NCBI GenBank assembly: GCA_947628925.1
Contig: CANRBU010000017.1
Location: forward strand, 1 to 12,873
DNA length: 12,873 nt
Source: an uncultured Clostridia bacterium
Lineage (GTDB): Bacteria; Bacillota; Clostridia; TANB77; CAG-508
Direction of reading: 5' to 3'
Each line of letters begins with the position of its first letter. The stretch's first letter is position 1. Of the stretch, positions 1 through 7,483 are shown one piece after another. The position numbers were made by a program, and so were the translations under genes. The notes under the pieces are model-generated. The model was not told the origin of the DNA. It was given only the letters and a program-made list of their open reading frames with translations, and made no database searches.

Positions 1-648
1 TTCTTCTTTAACTGGTCTGAAAGTTCCAATTCCAACATGTAAAGTTACATTAGCAATATGCACACCTTTTTGCTCTATTTTTTTTAATAGTTCTTCTGTA
101 AAGTGTAGACCAGCTGTTGGTGCAGCAGCTGAACCTTTATATTTTGCATATACAGTTTGATATCTGTCTTTTTCTTTCAATTCTTCATGGATATATGGTG
201 GTAATGGCATTAAACCAATTTTATCTAATATTTCATTAAAAATACCTTCATATGTAAAACGTACTTTTCTTGTACCACCTGGCATTTGTTCAATAATTTC
301 TGCATTTAATAATCCATCACCAAAAACAACTTTTGTCCCTATATGCAATTTATTTCCTGGTCTTACGATTGTTTCCCATACATCTCCTTCAATGTTATTT
401 AAAAGTAAGAATTCAATATTAGCACCTGTTTCTTTTTTACCATAAATACGTGCAGGTATAACTTTTGTATTATTTCTTACTAAACAATCACCAGGTTCTA
501 AATAATCAATAATATCTTTAAAAATTTTATGCTCAATTGTTTGTTCTTTTCTATTTAACACCATTAGTCTTGATTCATCCCTATGTGCCATTGGTGTTTG
601 TGCAATTAAGTTTTCTGGTAAGTAATAATCAAATTCTGTTACTTTCAA
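1..648 (-). CDS. queA: S-adenosylmethionine:tRNA ribosyltransferase-isomerase (QueA), 3' end outside window
   Basis: QueA moves the ribosyl part of S-adenosylmethionine onto the 7-aminomethyl-7-deazaguanine at the wobble position of GUN-anticodon tRNAs, making epoxyqueuosine. The first 216 codons are visible, of about 340 usual for the family. The protein begins LKVTEFDYYLPENLIAQ and contains the family blocks NNTKVIPAR, AAPTAGLHFTEELL and HVGIGTFRPVKEE, the last close to the window edge. The start is TTG (648), chosen because AGGAGG lies at 655-660 with 6 nt spacing and because the reading matches the family N-terminus. The start lies inside the upstream phospholipase C-like gene (20-nt overlap), so the two are translationally coupled. 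An in-frame AGG codon here falls at a conserved arginine (AHRDESR), so AGG is read normally as Arg in this organism. Confidence 0.95.
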   Translation of the reverse strand, partial: MKVTEFDYYLPENLIAQTPMAHRDESRLMVLNRKEQTIEHKIFKDIIDYLEPGDCLVRNNTKVIPARIYGKKETGANIEFLLLNNIEGDVWETIVRPGNKLHIGTKVVFGDGLLNAEIIEQMPGGTRKVRFTYEGIFNEILDKIGLMPLPPYIHEELKEKDRYQTVYAKYKGSAAAPTAGLHFTEELLKKIEQKGVHIANVTLHVGIGTFRPVKEE

Positions 649-1333
649 GTATTTCCTCCTTAATTAATTCTACACTAGTATCTATATAGTCTAATAGCTC
701 TTGTTTTGAATATAATTGATAAATTTCTTCTATTTTTTCTTTTTTATTTTTTATGTTTTCATCTACATATTTAACTGTATTTATAATATCATCAGGTGTA
801 TATGTAAATTCTTTTAATTCTTTTGCATATTCTAATATTTGTTTGTCATAAGTTGGAAATTGAATTGTATATTCATTATTTAAGTATGCTGAAAATGTTC
901 TTAAATCTTTGTGCTTTACTGGTTGAATTTCTGCAAAAGAACATATTTTAGTTGTACCATCACTTAATTTGATTTCTAAAAGATTTTTATCTTTACTAGA
1001 AATTTTATAGTGTTTTTTATATAATTGCACATTCCAGTAATTATCTGTCAAAAGGTGTGTATAATATCCTAAAATTACTGGATTGTCAAAATGTGCTTTA
1101 TATTCTTTTTTAAATTTTTTAATATCTGGCAAATCAATTTCCATTCCATTTATGCAAGTATGATATGGATAATGTGTAGAATAATCTTTTACCACTCTAG
1201 ATGTATTTGGTGTGTTATGCCCTTCAAATATATCTGGCATTATATTAGCAAAAGTAAATATATTAGTATTTTTCACATTTACTTCTTTACAAACTTTATT
1301 TACAATTGCTAAATGAATAGTCCATGATGGCAT
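629..1333 (-). CDS. zinc-dependent phospholipase C-like protein
   Basis: A 234-residue protein resembling the bacterial zinc-dependent phospholipase C (PF00882-type) proteins found as small cytosolic members in Clostridia. The N-terminus MPSWTIHLAIVNKV and the blocks NIMPDIFEGH and GYYTHLLTD match that group. Likely metal ligands are H7, D34, H54, H58, H93 and D97. No signal peptide is visible, so it is probably not a secreted lecithinase; the substrate is unknown. Start ATG 1333 is preceded by AAGGAAGGA and a further GTGAT match to the anti-Shine-Dalgarno region. It lies 23 nt after pnp and overlaps the queA start by 20 nt, suggesting a pnp-plc-queA transcript. Family placement is from recalled motifs, not a search. 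Confidence 0.7.
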   Translation of the reverse strand: MPSWTIHLAIVNKVCKEVNVKNTNIFTFANIMPDIFEGHNTPNTSRVVKDYSTHYPYHTCINGMEIDLPDIKKFKKEYKAHFDNPVILGYYTHLLTDNYWNVQLYKKHYKISSKDKNLLEIKLSDGTTKICSFAEIQPVKHKDLRTFSAYLNNEYTIQFPTYDKQILEYAKELKEFTYTPDDIINTVKYVDENIKNKKEKIEEIYQLYSKQELLDYIDTSVELIKEEILESNRI

Positions 1334-1356
1334 ATTTTATCACATTCCTTCCTTGC

Positions 1357-3459
1357 TTAAGTTAAATCTTTCATTGTTAAATTGATTCTTCCTTGTTCAT
1401 CAATATCTGTTACTTTTACTGTTACTTTATCTCCTACATGTAATACATCTTCTACATTTTTGATTCTTTCTTTTGATATTTTAGAAATGTGTAATAAACC
1501 TTCTTTGCCTCCACAACCTAAATCTACAAAAGCTCCAAAATTCATAATTCTAGTTACTTCACCATAATAGATTCCATCTATTTCAACATCTCTTGCAATA
1601 TCTTCCACCATTTCTAGTGCTTGTATTGCTTTTTCTTGATCTGTTGAATAGATAAATACTTGTCCATTTTCTTCTATGTCGATTTTTACACCAGTTTCTT
1701 CAATGATTTTGTTTATCATTTTTCCACCAGGTCCGATAACATCTTTAATTTTGTCTACTTTTATAGTTGTTGAAACAATACGTGGTGCATATTTTGATAT
1801 TTCTTGTCTTGGTTCAGATATAACTGGCAACATTACATTTTCTAGAATATATTTTCTTGCTATTCTTGTTCTTTCAAAAGCTTCTTTAATAACTGCATAT
1901 GATAATCCATCAACTTTTATATCAACTTGAATTGCAGTAATACCTTTTTCTGTTCCACCTACTTTAAAGTCCATGTCTCCAAAGAAATCTTCTAATCCTT
2001 GAATATCTGTCAACATTACATAGTCATTTTCATCTTCTGGATTAGTTACTAATCCTGTTGATATTCCTGCTACTGGTCTTTTAATTGGAACACCTGCTGA
2101 CATTAAAGATAATGTGCTTCCACAAATACTTGCTTGTGAAGTTGAACCATTTGAAGATAATACTTCTGATACAACTCTTATTGCATATGGGAATTCTTCT
2201 TTTGATGGTAACACTGGAACTAAAGCTTTTTCTGCTAATGCTCCATGACCAATTTCTCTTCTTCCTGGTCCTCTTGATGGTTTAGCTTCACCTACACTGT
2301 AACTTGGGAAATTATATTGATGCATATATCTTTTTGATTCTTCTGTATCAATTCCATCTAATGTTTGTTCTTCACTAATCATACCTAATGTTGTTACAGA
2401 TAATACTTGTGTTTGTCCTCTTGTAAATAATGCACTTCCATGTACACGTGGCAATAAATCTATTTCACAAGATAGTGGTCTTATTTCATCTAATTTTCTT
2501 CCATCTACTCTCTTGTGCTCATAGAATATCATATCTCTAACACATTTCTTTTCTAATTTATAAATTGCTTCTGCAATGTCAGTTTTATGCTCTTCAAGAG
2601 CTTCTTCGCCAAATTTTTCTCCATAACTTTCTGCAATTTTATCTGATAATTCAGCAATATTATTATCTCTAGTGTCTTTGTCAACTTCTTGTACTTTTTC
2701 TTTCATTTCATCAGTAAAATTCTCTGCAATATATTCATATACTTCATGATCTACTTCAAAAGATTTATATTCAAATTTTGGTTTTCCTATTTCATCTTTC
2801 ATTTTTTGAATGAATTGACACATTTTTTTGATTTCTTCATGTCCTTCTTTAATTGCTTGTAACATCAAATCATCAGGAATTTCATTTGCACCTGCTTCTA
2901 TCATTGCAATTTTTTCTTCTGTTCCTGCAACTGTTAAATTCAAGTCTGATTTTTCTCTTTCAGCCTCTGTTGGATTTATTATTATTTTTCCATCTACAAT
3001 ACCAACATTTACTGCTGCTGTTGGTCCACCAAAAGGAATGTCTGATATTGAAAGTGCTGCTGATGCTCCTATCATAGCTGCTACTTCTGGTGAATTATCT
3101 TGTTCTACTGATAAAACTGTTGCAACAACTACAACATCATTTCTAAAATCTTTTGGAAATAATGGTCTTAATGGTCTATCTATTGCTCTTGAAGTTAAAA
3201 TTGCTTTATCTGCTGGTTTTCCTTCTCTTTTTTGGAAAGAACCTGGTATTTTTCCAACAGCATATAATTTTTCTTCATAATCAACTGATAATGGGAAAAA
3301 GTCAATTCCATCTCTTGGTTCTTTTGAAGCTGTTACATTTACCATAACAACTGTATCACCATATCTTACTAATACACTACCATTGGCTAAACCTGCCATT
3401 TTTCCTGTTTCAAATACTAATTTTCTTCCTGCAAATTCTGTTTCAAATGTTTTAAACAT
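1357..3459 (-). CDS. pnp: polynucleotide phosphorylase
   Basis: PNPase degrades RNA 3' to 5' by phosphorolysis, releasing nucleoside diphosphates, and is a core mRNA decay enzyme. At 700 residues it has the normal length. Domain order: first RNase PH core (about 1-230), helical linker (240-320), second RNase PH core with the active-site region (GRREIGHGALAEKAL, about 325-550), KH domain with GxxG loop in VIGPGGKM near residue 575, and C-terminal S1 domain (GEVTRIMNFGAFVDLG, about 625-695). ATG 3459 has AGGAGG at 3467-3472. It follows rpsO, the common bacterial order, but a terminator and a candidate promoter separate them. The frame is unbroken over 700 codons; the only CGG triplet is out of frame (ATC GGA in the KH loop), a useful control for the recoding pattern in other genes. 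Confidence 0.98.
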   Translation of the reverse strand: MFKTFETEFAGRKLVFETGKMAGLANGSVLVRYGDTVVMVNVTASKEPRDGIDFFPLSVDYEEKLYAVGKIPGSFQKREGKPADKAILTSRAIDRPLRPLFPKDFRNDVVVVATVLSVEQDNSPEVAAMIGASAALSISDIPFGGPTAAVNVGIVDGKIIINPTEAEREKSDLNLTVAGTEEKIAMIEAGANEIPDDLMLQAIKEGHEEIKKMCQFIQKMKDEIGKPKFEYKSFEVDHEVYEYIAENFTDEMKEKVQEVDKDTRDNNIAELSDKIAESYGEKFGEEALEEHKTDIAEAIYKLEKKCVRDMIFYEHKRVDGRKLDEIRPLSCEIDLLPRVHGSALFTRGQTQVLSVTTLGMISEEQTLDGIDTEESKRYMHQYNFPSYSVGEAKPSRGPGRREIGHGALAEKALVPVLPSKEEFPYAIRVVSEVLSSNGSTSQASICGSTLSLMSAGVPIKRPVAGISTGLVTNPEDENDYVMLTDIQGLEDFFGDMDFKVGGTEKGITAIQVDIKVDGLSYAVIKEAFERTRIARKYILENVMLPVISEPRQEISKYAPRIVSTTIKVDKIKDVIGPGGKMINKIIEETGVKIDIEENGQVFIYSTDQEKAIQALEMVEDIARDVEIDGIYYGEVTRIMNFGAFVDLGCGGKEGLLHISKISKERIKNVEDVLHVGDKVTVKVTDIDEQGRINLTMKDLT

Positions 3460-3521
3460 AAAAATTCCTCCTTTTTTGAAAAAGTTGTAATTTAAGAATG
3501 TAACCTCTATTATGTGTTATA

Positions 3522-3530
3522 AATATAGCA
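3522..3530 (-). promoter_or_regulatory. candidate extended -10 promoter of pnp
   Basis: On the minus strand TGCTATATT forms an extended -10 box (TG-N-TATATT) about 60 nt before the pnp start codon. No good -35 hexamer is found at the right distance, which extended -10 promoters tolerate. The rpsO terminator lies just upstream, so a separate pnp promoter is expected; the exact position is uncertain. Confidence 0.35.
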
Positions 3531-3601
3531 TATAATACAAGCTACTTACCTAAATTAAACTTTTTCTTTTATTTTGCACCAAATTGTTTATACTATTCTA
3601 C

Positions 3602-3638
3602 AAAAAGCCTATGCCAAATAATAAAGCATAGGCTTTTT
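3602..3638 (-). terminator. rho-independent terminator after rpsO
   Basis: A 13-bp perfect stem (minus strand AAAAAGCCTATGC paired with GCATAGGCTTTTT) with an 11-nt loop ends in five U residues, 8 nt after the rpsO stop codon. The A and T tracts make it bidirectional in form, but all neighbouring genes are on the minus strand. Read-through could still feed pnp. Confidence 0.9.
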
Positions 3639-3646
3639 ATATACTT

Positions 3647-3910
3647 TTATTTTCTTAAACCTAATTTTTCTACGATCTCTCTGTATCTTTGTAAGTCTTT
3701 TTTTGCTAAGTAGTTTAATAAGTTTCTTCTTTTACCTACCATTTTTAATAGTCCACGTCTTGAATGATTATCTTTAACATGAACTTTTAAATGTTCGGTT
3801 AATTCATTGATTCTTTGTGTTAAAAGGGCAATTTGTACTTCTGGTGAACCAGTATCATTTGCTTCCCTTTTGTAAGTATCAATAATTTCTTGTTTTTTCT
3901 CTCTTGTCAT
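3647..3910 (-). CDS. rpsO: 30S ribosomal protein S15
   Basis: S15 is a primary 16S rRNA-binding protein that organises the central domain of the 30S subunit. The 87-residue product begins MTREKKQEIIDTYKR and carries the conserved TGSPEVQIALLTQRI, HVKDNHSRRGLL and RRNLLNYL blocks. ATG 3910 is chosen over the in-frame GTG at 3919 because that GTG overlaps the Shine-Dalgarno AGGAGG (3919-3924), which is ideally spaced for the ATG. It has its own strong promoter, a structured leader and a terminator, so it is a monocistronic unit with possible read-through into pnp. S15 often represses its own translation by binding its leader. Confidence 0.98.
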   Translation of the reverse strand: MTREKKQEIIDTYKREANDTGSPEVQIALLTQRINELTEHLKVHVKDNHSRRGLLKMVGKRRNLLNYLAKKDLQRYREIVEKLGLRK

Positions 3911-3935
3911 AATATACACCTCCTAATTTTTTTCA

Positions 3936-3983
3936 CCTTTAACTGAGCTGATAGTTGGTGCTTTCTAGTAGCTAAGTAAAAGG
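3936..3983 (-). promoter_or_regulatory. structured rpsO leader, candidate S15 autoregulatory site
   Basis: The rpsO 5' UTR can fold into a long interrupted hairpin: CCUUU pairs with AAAGG at the base, then AC with GU, AGCU with AGCU, and UAG with CUA around a loop containing AAAGCACCAA. It ends about 12 nt before the Shine-Dalgarno. Autoregulatory S15-binding leaders of varied shapes are known in many bacteria including Firmicutes. Assignment here rests on position and foldability only. Confidence 0.5.
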
Positions 3984-4001
3984 TTTATTTTTGACGTATT
4001 T

Positions 4002-4030
4002 ATTTTACTATAAATTACGGAAAAAATCAA
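4002..4030 (-). promoter_or_regulatory. sigma-A promoter of rpsO
   Basis: Minus strand TTGATT (4025-4030), 17-nt spacer, TAAAAT (4002-4007). It starts immediately after the mutS2 stop codon (4037-4039) and places the transcription start near 3995, just before the structured leader. Confidence 0.75.
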
Positions 4031-4036
4031 GTGTTT

Positions 4037-6393
4037 TTACGAATTTTTTAATTCTACAACTGTAACTCCCATCTCTCCTTCTCCAAATGTTCCTAATCTA
4101 TATGATTTTACCTGTGGATGTTTTTTTAAAAATTCATGAATTCCTGTTCTAAGTTTTCCTGTTCCTTTTCCATGTATAATATGAACTGTTCCGAATTTTA
4201 GCTAAACAACTATCATCTAAAAATTTGTCTACAACCATGTTAGCTTCTTCAACTGTAAGACCTATTACATTTATTTCTGTTACTGCACTTTTGCTTTTAG
4301 AAAATTTAGTATTTATATTTATTTGATTTTTCTGGCTTTTCTCATTTAATATCTCTAAATCTGTAGCTTTAATTTGCAATTTCATACTTCCTATTTGTAC
4401 TAAAACTTCTCCATCTTTTGAAATATGTGAGACTGTAGTTCCTTCTTGTTTCAAACTTTTTACAAACACTTTAGTATTTGGCTCTATATCTTGGTATTCT
4501 TCTGTTTTTTCTTCTTCTTGTTTGTCAACTGTAGCACTAATTTTTTCGTTTAATGAATTTCTTAACATATTTGCTTTTTTATTTTTTTCTGATACATTGT
4601 CTTCTTGTAAACTGTTTAATTCTTTAATTATATTATTTACTTCAGTTTTTGCATCTAGTAATATATTTCTTGCTTCTAATTTTGCATTTTCAATTCTCTC
4701 TTTTTCCTCTAGCAAAGCCTTCTGTTCCTTATTTTCTAATTTTTCTCTCAATTTTTGAGCTTCTAGTAGTTGTTTTTCTGTTTCTGCCTTTTCATCTTCA
4801 ATTTGCCTTTTTGTATCATATATTTGCTTTATCAATTCTTCAAAATCAACATCTTTTTTGTCAAGCCTTTTTTTAGCATTTTCAATTATGTCTTTATCTA
4901 ATCCTAATTTTTGACTGATTTCAAAAGCATAGCTTTTTCCTGGTACTCCAAGTAATAAACGATATGTTGGTGTTAATGTTTCTATTTCAAACTCAACAGA
5001 AGCATTTTCAAATTCTTTTGCAGATAAGGCATATTTTTTTAATTCTTCATAATGAGTTGTTGCAATTGTTAATATATTTTTGCTATGCAAACATTCTAAA
5101 ATACTGATTGCCAAACTCTGCCCTTCTATTGGGTCTGTTCCTGAGCCTAGTTCATCTAATAAAACAAGAGAGTTTGAATTTGCGTTTTTTGTAATATCAA
5201 CCATGTTCTTGATATGTGAAGAAAATGTACTAAGAGAATCCGAGATATTTTGTCCATCTCCTATATCTGCAAAGATTTTTTCAAACACATAAATTGAAGA
5301 TGTGTTTTTAGCAGGAATATGCAAACCACTACAAGCCATACAAGTAAGTAAACCTACTGTTTTTAAACTGACTGTTTTCCCACCTGTATTTGGTCCCGTA
5401 ATTACTAGTGTTTTATATTCTTTACCTAGTGAAATAGTAATTGGTACTGCTTTATTTGCATCTATTAATGGATGTCTTGCCTCCTCTAATATTATTTCTT
5501 TTTTTGTATTTATTTGTGGTTCATTTGCCCCGTATTTCTTTGGCATATAGTGCTTTTGCAAAAATAAAATCTAAATTTGCTAATATTTCTATGTTTCTTT
5601 TTATTTCTTCAACATATGGATAAAATAAATTTGACAATTCTGCAATGATATTTTCAATTTCTATATTTTCTTCTACTTTTAAATCTGCCATTTCATTATT
5701 TAAATCAAAAATTGCGATTGGCTCTATAAACACTGTTGAACCTGAACTAGAAAAATCATGTACAAAGCCTTTTACTTGTGTTCTATATTCTTCCTTTACT
5801 GGAATCACATACCTATCATTACGAATAGTTATTAAACTTTCCTGTACATATTTTGCATAATTTGCAGAATGTATCATATTAGTTAATTTTTGCCTTATTT
5901 CTTGTTCTATATTTTTTTGTTTTTTTCTAATATTTAATAAATTTTTAGAAGCATTATCTTCAATAGTTATTTCTTCTGTGATACATTTTTTTACTTTTTG
6001 CGTTATACCTGAATTAGTGTATAAATTAGAAAACATATCAGTTAAAATAGGATATTCTGCATTATCAATAAAATCTTTTTCAAAATATGATTTTTGTTCT
6101 TGTGCTATTGTTAAGATTTTTGTAAAATTCAAAATAGCCTTAATTGATAGAACTCCACTGTTTTCTAGTTTTTTAATACCATATTTATCATCTTCAAACT
6201 CTATTTTTGGAGGAGTACTACAGCGATATATTAAATTAACAGCTTCTGTTGTTTCTGAAATCAATTTTTGTACTTCTTCGGTCTTTGTGCTTGGTCCTAA
6301 ATTTAATGCTTTTTCTTTTGCTAATTCTGTACTACAATACACAGCTAATTTTTCTAGTATTTTATTATATTCTAGCTTTTCTAAAACTTCCAT
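4037..6393 (-). CDS. mutS2: MutS2 ATPase/endonuclease, read through two +1 shifts at CGG codons
   Basis: MutS2 is a MutS-like ATPase with a C-terminal Smr domain; in Bacillus subtilis it acts on collided ribosomes, and in other species suppresses recombination. The gene is in three frames: codons 1-287, then 289-733, then 735-784. At each join (5532 and 4193) an in-frame CGG stands where skipping its C restores the frame. The joined product is 784 residues, the normal family length. Seen: N-terminus MEVLEKLEYNKILEKLAVYC, GSTVFIEPIAIFDLNN clamp region, Walker A GPNTGGKT (333-340), Walker B LVLLDELGSGTDP (from 409), long coiled coil (about 500-610), and Smr motif HGKGTG (740-745) ending GEMGVTVVELKNS. 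Without shifting, the products would be a 290-residue fragment without ATPase, or a protein lacking the Smr core. AAAGGA at 6401-6406 serves ATG 6393. No decay is visible besides the CGG sites, so a pseudogene is unlikely. Confidence 0.93.
4191..4193 (-). other. CGG +1 recoding site B (mutS2, residue 734)
   Basis: Minus strand reads AAA ATT CGG AAC AGT and meets TAG (4149-4151) 13 codons later. Skipping the C gives ATT GGA ACA GTT CAT, i.e. IGTVHIIHGKGTG, the canonical entry to the Smr active motif, and stays open to the TAA at 4037-4039. The frame arithmetic fits exactly a one-base forward shift. Confidence 0.85.
5530..5532 (-). other. CGG +1 recoding site A (mutS2, residue 288)
   Basis: Minus strand reads GAA ATA CGG GGC AAA TGA, stopping two codons after CGG. 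Skipping the C gives ATA GGG GCA AAT GAA CCA, so that AKEIGANEPQIN aligns without gap to the family (B. subtilis has a YGRAVKATKP-type segment here). Removing one of the four Gs instead of the C would also restore the frame with Arg at this position, so this site alone does not decide the residue. Confidence 0.82.
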
Positions 6394-6429
6394 TATATTT
6401 TCCTTTCTTAGTATAGGTAAAAAGTACCA

Positions 6430-6459
6430 TTAACCCGCATCCAAAAGGACACGGGTTAA
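6430..6459 (-). terminator. hairpin after comEB, probable terminator or attenuator
   Basis: As minus-strand RNA a 13-bp stem (UUAACCCGUGUCC with GGAUGCGGGUUAA, loop UUUU) forms 6 nt after the comEB stop, using two G-U wobbles that would be C-A mismatches on the other strand, so it is built for minus-strand RNA. Five U residues follow only after a 7-nt gap (about 6419-6423), so termination may be incomplete and allow mutS2 transcription. Confidence 0.6.
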
Positions 6460-6465
6460 TATTAC

Positions 6466-6969
6466 TTACTTACTTAAATCAATATGTATGTCTCGTTCTT
6501 CTTTTAAATCTATTTTTTCGTATTCAACACCACATTCGTCAAATAGCTTTTTAGATGCAATTGTTCCATCTGTATTGGCATATTTATCTGATAGATAAAT
6601 AATTTTCTTTATTCCTGATTGGATAATAATTTTAGCACATTCATTACATGGGAATAAATCAACATATATTTTAGCATCTTCTAAATCTTTTTTGCTACCT
6701 CTATAATTTAAAATTGCGTTCATTTCTGCATGGCAAACATATGGATATTTTGTTTCTAGATTTTCTCCTTCTCTTGCCCAAGGAAATTTGTCATCATCAT
6801 ATCCATTAGGTGCGCCATTGTATCCAATAGATAGAATTCTATTATCATTGCTAACTATACATGCTCCTACTTGTGTGGATGGATCTTTACTTCTCATTGC
6901 TGATAATTTTGCAATTGCCATAAAATACTCATCCCAAGGAAGATAATTTTCTCTTTTCTTAGTTTCCAT
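6466..6969 (-). CDS. comEB: dCMP deaminase (ComEB-type)
   Basis: Deoxycytidylate deaminase converts dCMP to dUMP, the substrate of thymidylate synthase. The 167-residue protein has the zinc cytidine/deoxycytidylate deaminase signature: H80-A81-E82 in VCHAEMNAI (zinc ligand and catalytic glutamate) and PCNEC with C108 and C111. The N-terminal WDEYFMAIAKLSAMRSKDPSTQVGA and IGYNGAPNG blocks are typical of the ComEB/dCMP deaminase group. ATG 6969 has GGAGGAT at 6975-6981. It is third in thyA-folA-comEB, 16 nt after folA, a logical dTMP-synthesis operon: deaminase supplies dUMP, ThyA methylates it, and DHFR recycles the folate. Confidence 0.95.
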   Translation of the reverse strand: METKKRENYLPWDEYFMAIAKLSAMRSKDPSTQVGACIVSNDNRILSIGYNGAPNGYDDDKFPWAREGENLETKYPYVCHAEMNAILNYRGSKKDLEDAKIYVDLFPCNECAKIIIQSGIKKIIYLSDKYANTDGTIASKKLFDECGVEYEKIDLKEERDIHIDLSK

Positions 6970-6985
6970 TTAACATCCTCCATTT

Positions 6986-7467
6986 TTATATTATTTTTTG
7001 ATATGTTACAAAATCATAATCTATATTTCCGGCATTTTTGTATTCTTTCTATTTCTTTCCATTCTGACATATCAAATTTAGGAAATGTTGTATCTCCTTC
7101 AAATTCTTTATGTAGTTCTGTAATATACATTTTTTGTGAATACGGAAGCAATAATTTATATATCATTCCTCCACCGAATTACAAAATTTTCTTCTTCTTC
7201 ATTAATATATTTTTGTAGTTCTTCAATTTCATGTACAACTTCTACATTGTCATTTTCGATTTTATAATTCTTATTCTGTGTTAAAATTACATGTTTTCTA
7301 TTTGGCAATATTCTACCTAGTGATTCAAAAGTTTTTCTTCCCATAATAATAGTATGACCTGTTGTTAATTCTTTAAATCTTTTTAAATCTTCTGGTAAAT
7401 GCCAAATTAATTCATTGTTATTCCCTATTACATCATTTTTTGCTTTTGCAACTATAATACTAAGCAT
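6986..7467 (-). CDS. folA: dihydrofolate reductase, read through two +1 shifts at CGG codons
   Basis: DHFR reduces dihydrofolate to tetrahydrofolate with NADPH and regenerates the folate oxidised by ThyA, encoded just upstream. With the C of two in-frame CGG codons skipped (7176 and 7031) the product is 159 residues, exactly the length of the E. coli enzyme. Seen: MLSIIVAKAKNDVIG, active-site W22 and D27 in IWHLPEDLKRFKELT, cofactor-binding IIMGRKTFESLG, the GGG motif at 98-100 (VIGGGMIY), SEWKEIER, and the C-terminal strand IDYDFVTYQKII. Read without shifts it would end at 7156 and lose the Gly-Gly motif and the last third of the fold. ATG 7467 is chosen over the in-frame ATG 7476 because AAGGA (7477-7481) abuts the latter and is 9 nt from the former. 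All family motifs are intact, against a pseudogene. Confidence 0.93.
7029..7031 (-). other. CGG +1 recoding site D (folA, residue 146)
   Basis: Reading on from site C, the minus strand has AAA TGC CGG AAA TAT AGA TTA TGA, stopping after four more codons. Skipping the C gives TGC GGA AAT ATA GAT TAT GAT TTT GTA, i.e. CGNIDYDFVTYQKII, the expected DHFR C-terminal strand, up to TAA at 6986-6988. Confidence 0.85.
7174..7176 (-). other. CGG +1 recoding site C (folA, residue 98)
   Basis: Minus strand reads GTA ATT CGG TGG AGG AAT GAT ATA TAA. Skipping the C gives GTA ATT GGT GGA GGA ATG ATA TAT, i.e. VIGGGMIY, the near-universal DHFR motif whose first two glycines (E. coli G95-G96) form the conserved cis peptide. 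This site is the best evidence that the residue inserted is glycine rather than arginine. Confidence 0.9.
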
Positions 7468-7483
7468 TCTAATCATTCCTTTT

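Noticed and set aside
1334..1356. ATG-TGA minimal upstream ORFs before the phospholipase C-like gene and thyA
   Set aside because: The GGAATGTGAT stretch is better explained as an extended Shine-Dalgarno match (AAGGA plus GTGAT) than as a start-stop regulatory ORF.
2828..3280. Plus-strand open frames antisense to pnp, and others opposite mutS2, folA and the Ltp gene
   Set aside because: They lack ribosome binding sites and recognisable proteins, and mirror the codon structure of the real minus-strand genes.
3911..3919. GTG 3919 as the rpsO start
   Set aside because: It overlaps the AGGAGG ribosome site; ATG 3910 is ideally spaced and gives the family N-terminus.
4037..6393. mutS2 as a decaying pseudogene
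   Set aside because: Only CGG-associated +1 shifts disrupt it; all motifs and the total length are intact, and two other genes show the same defect at the same codon.
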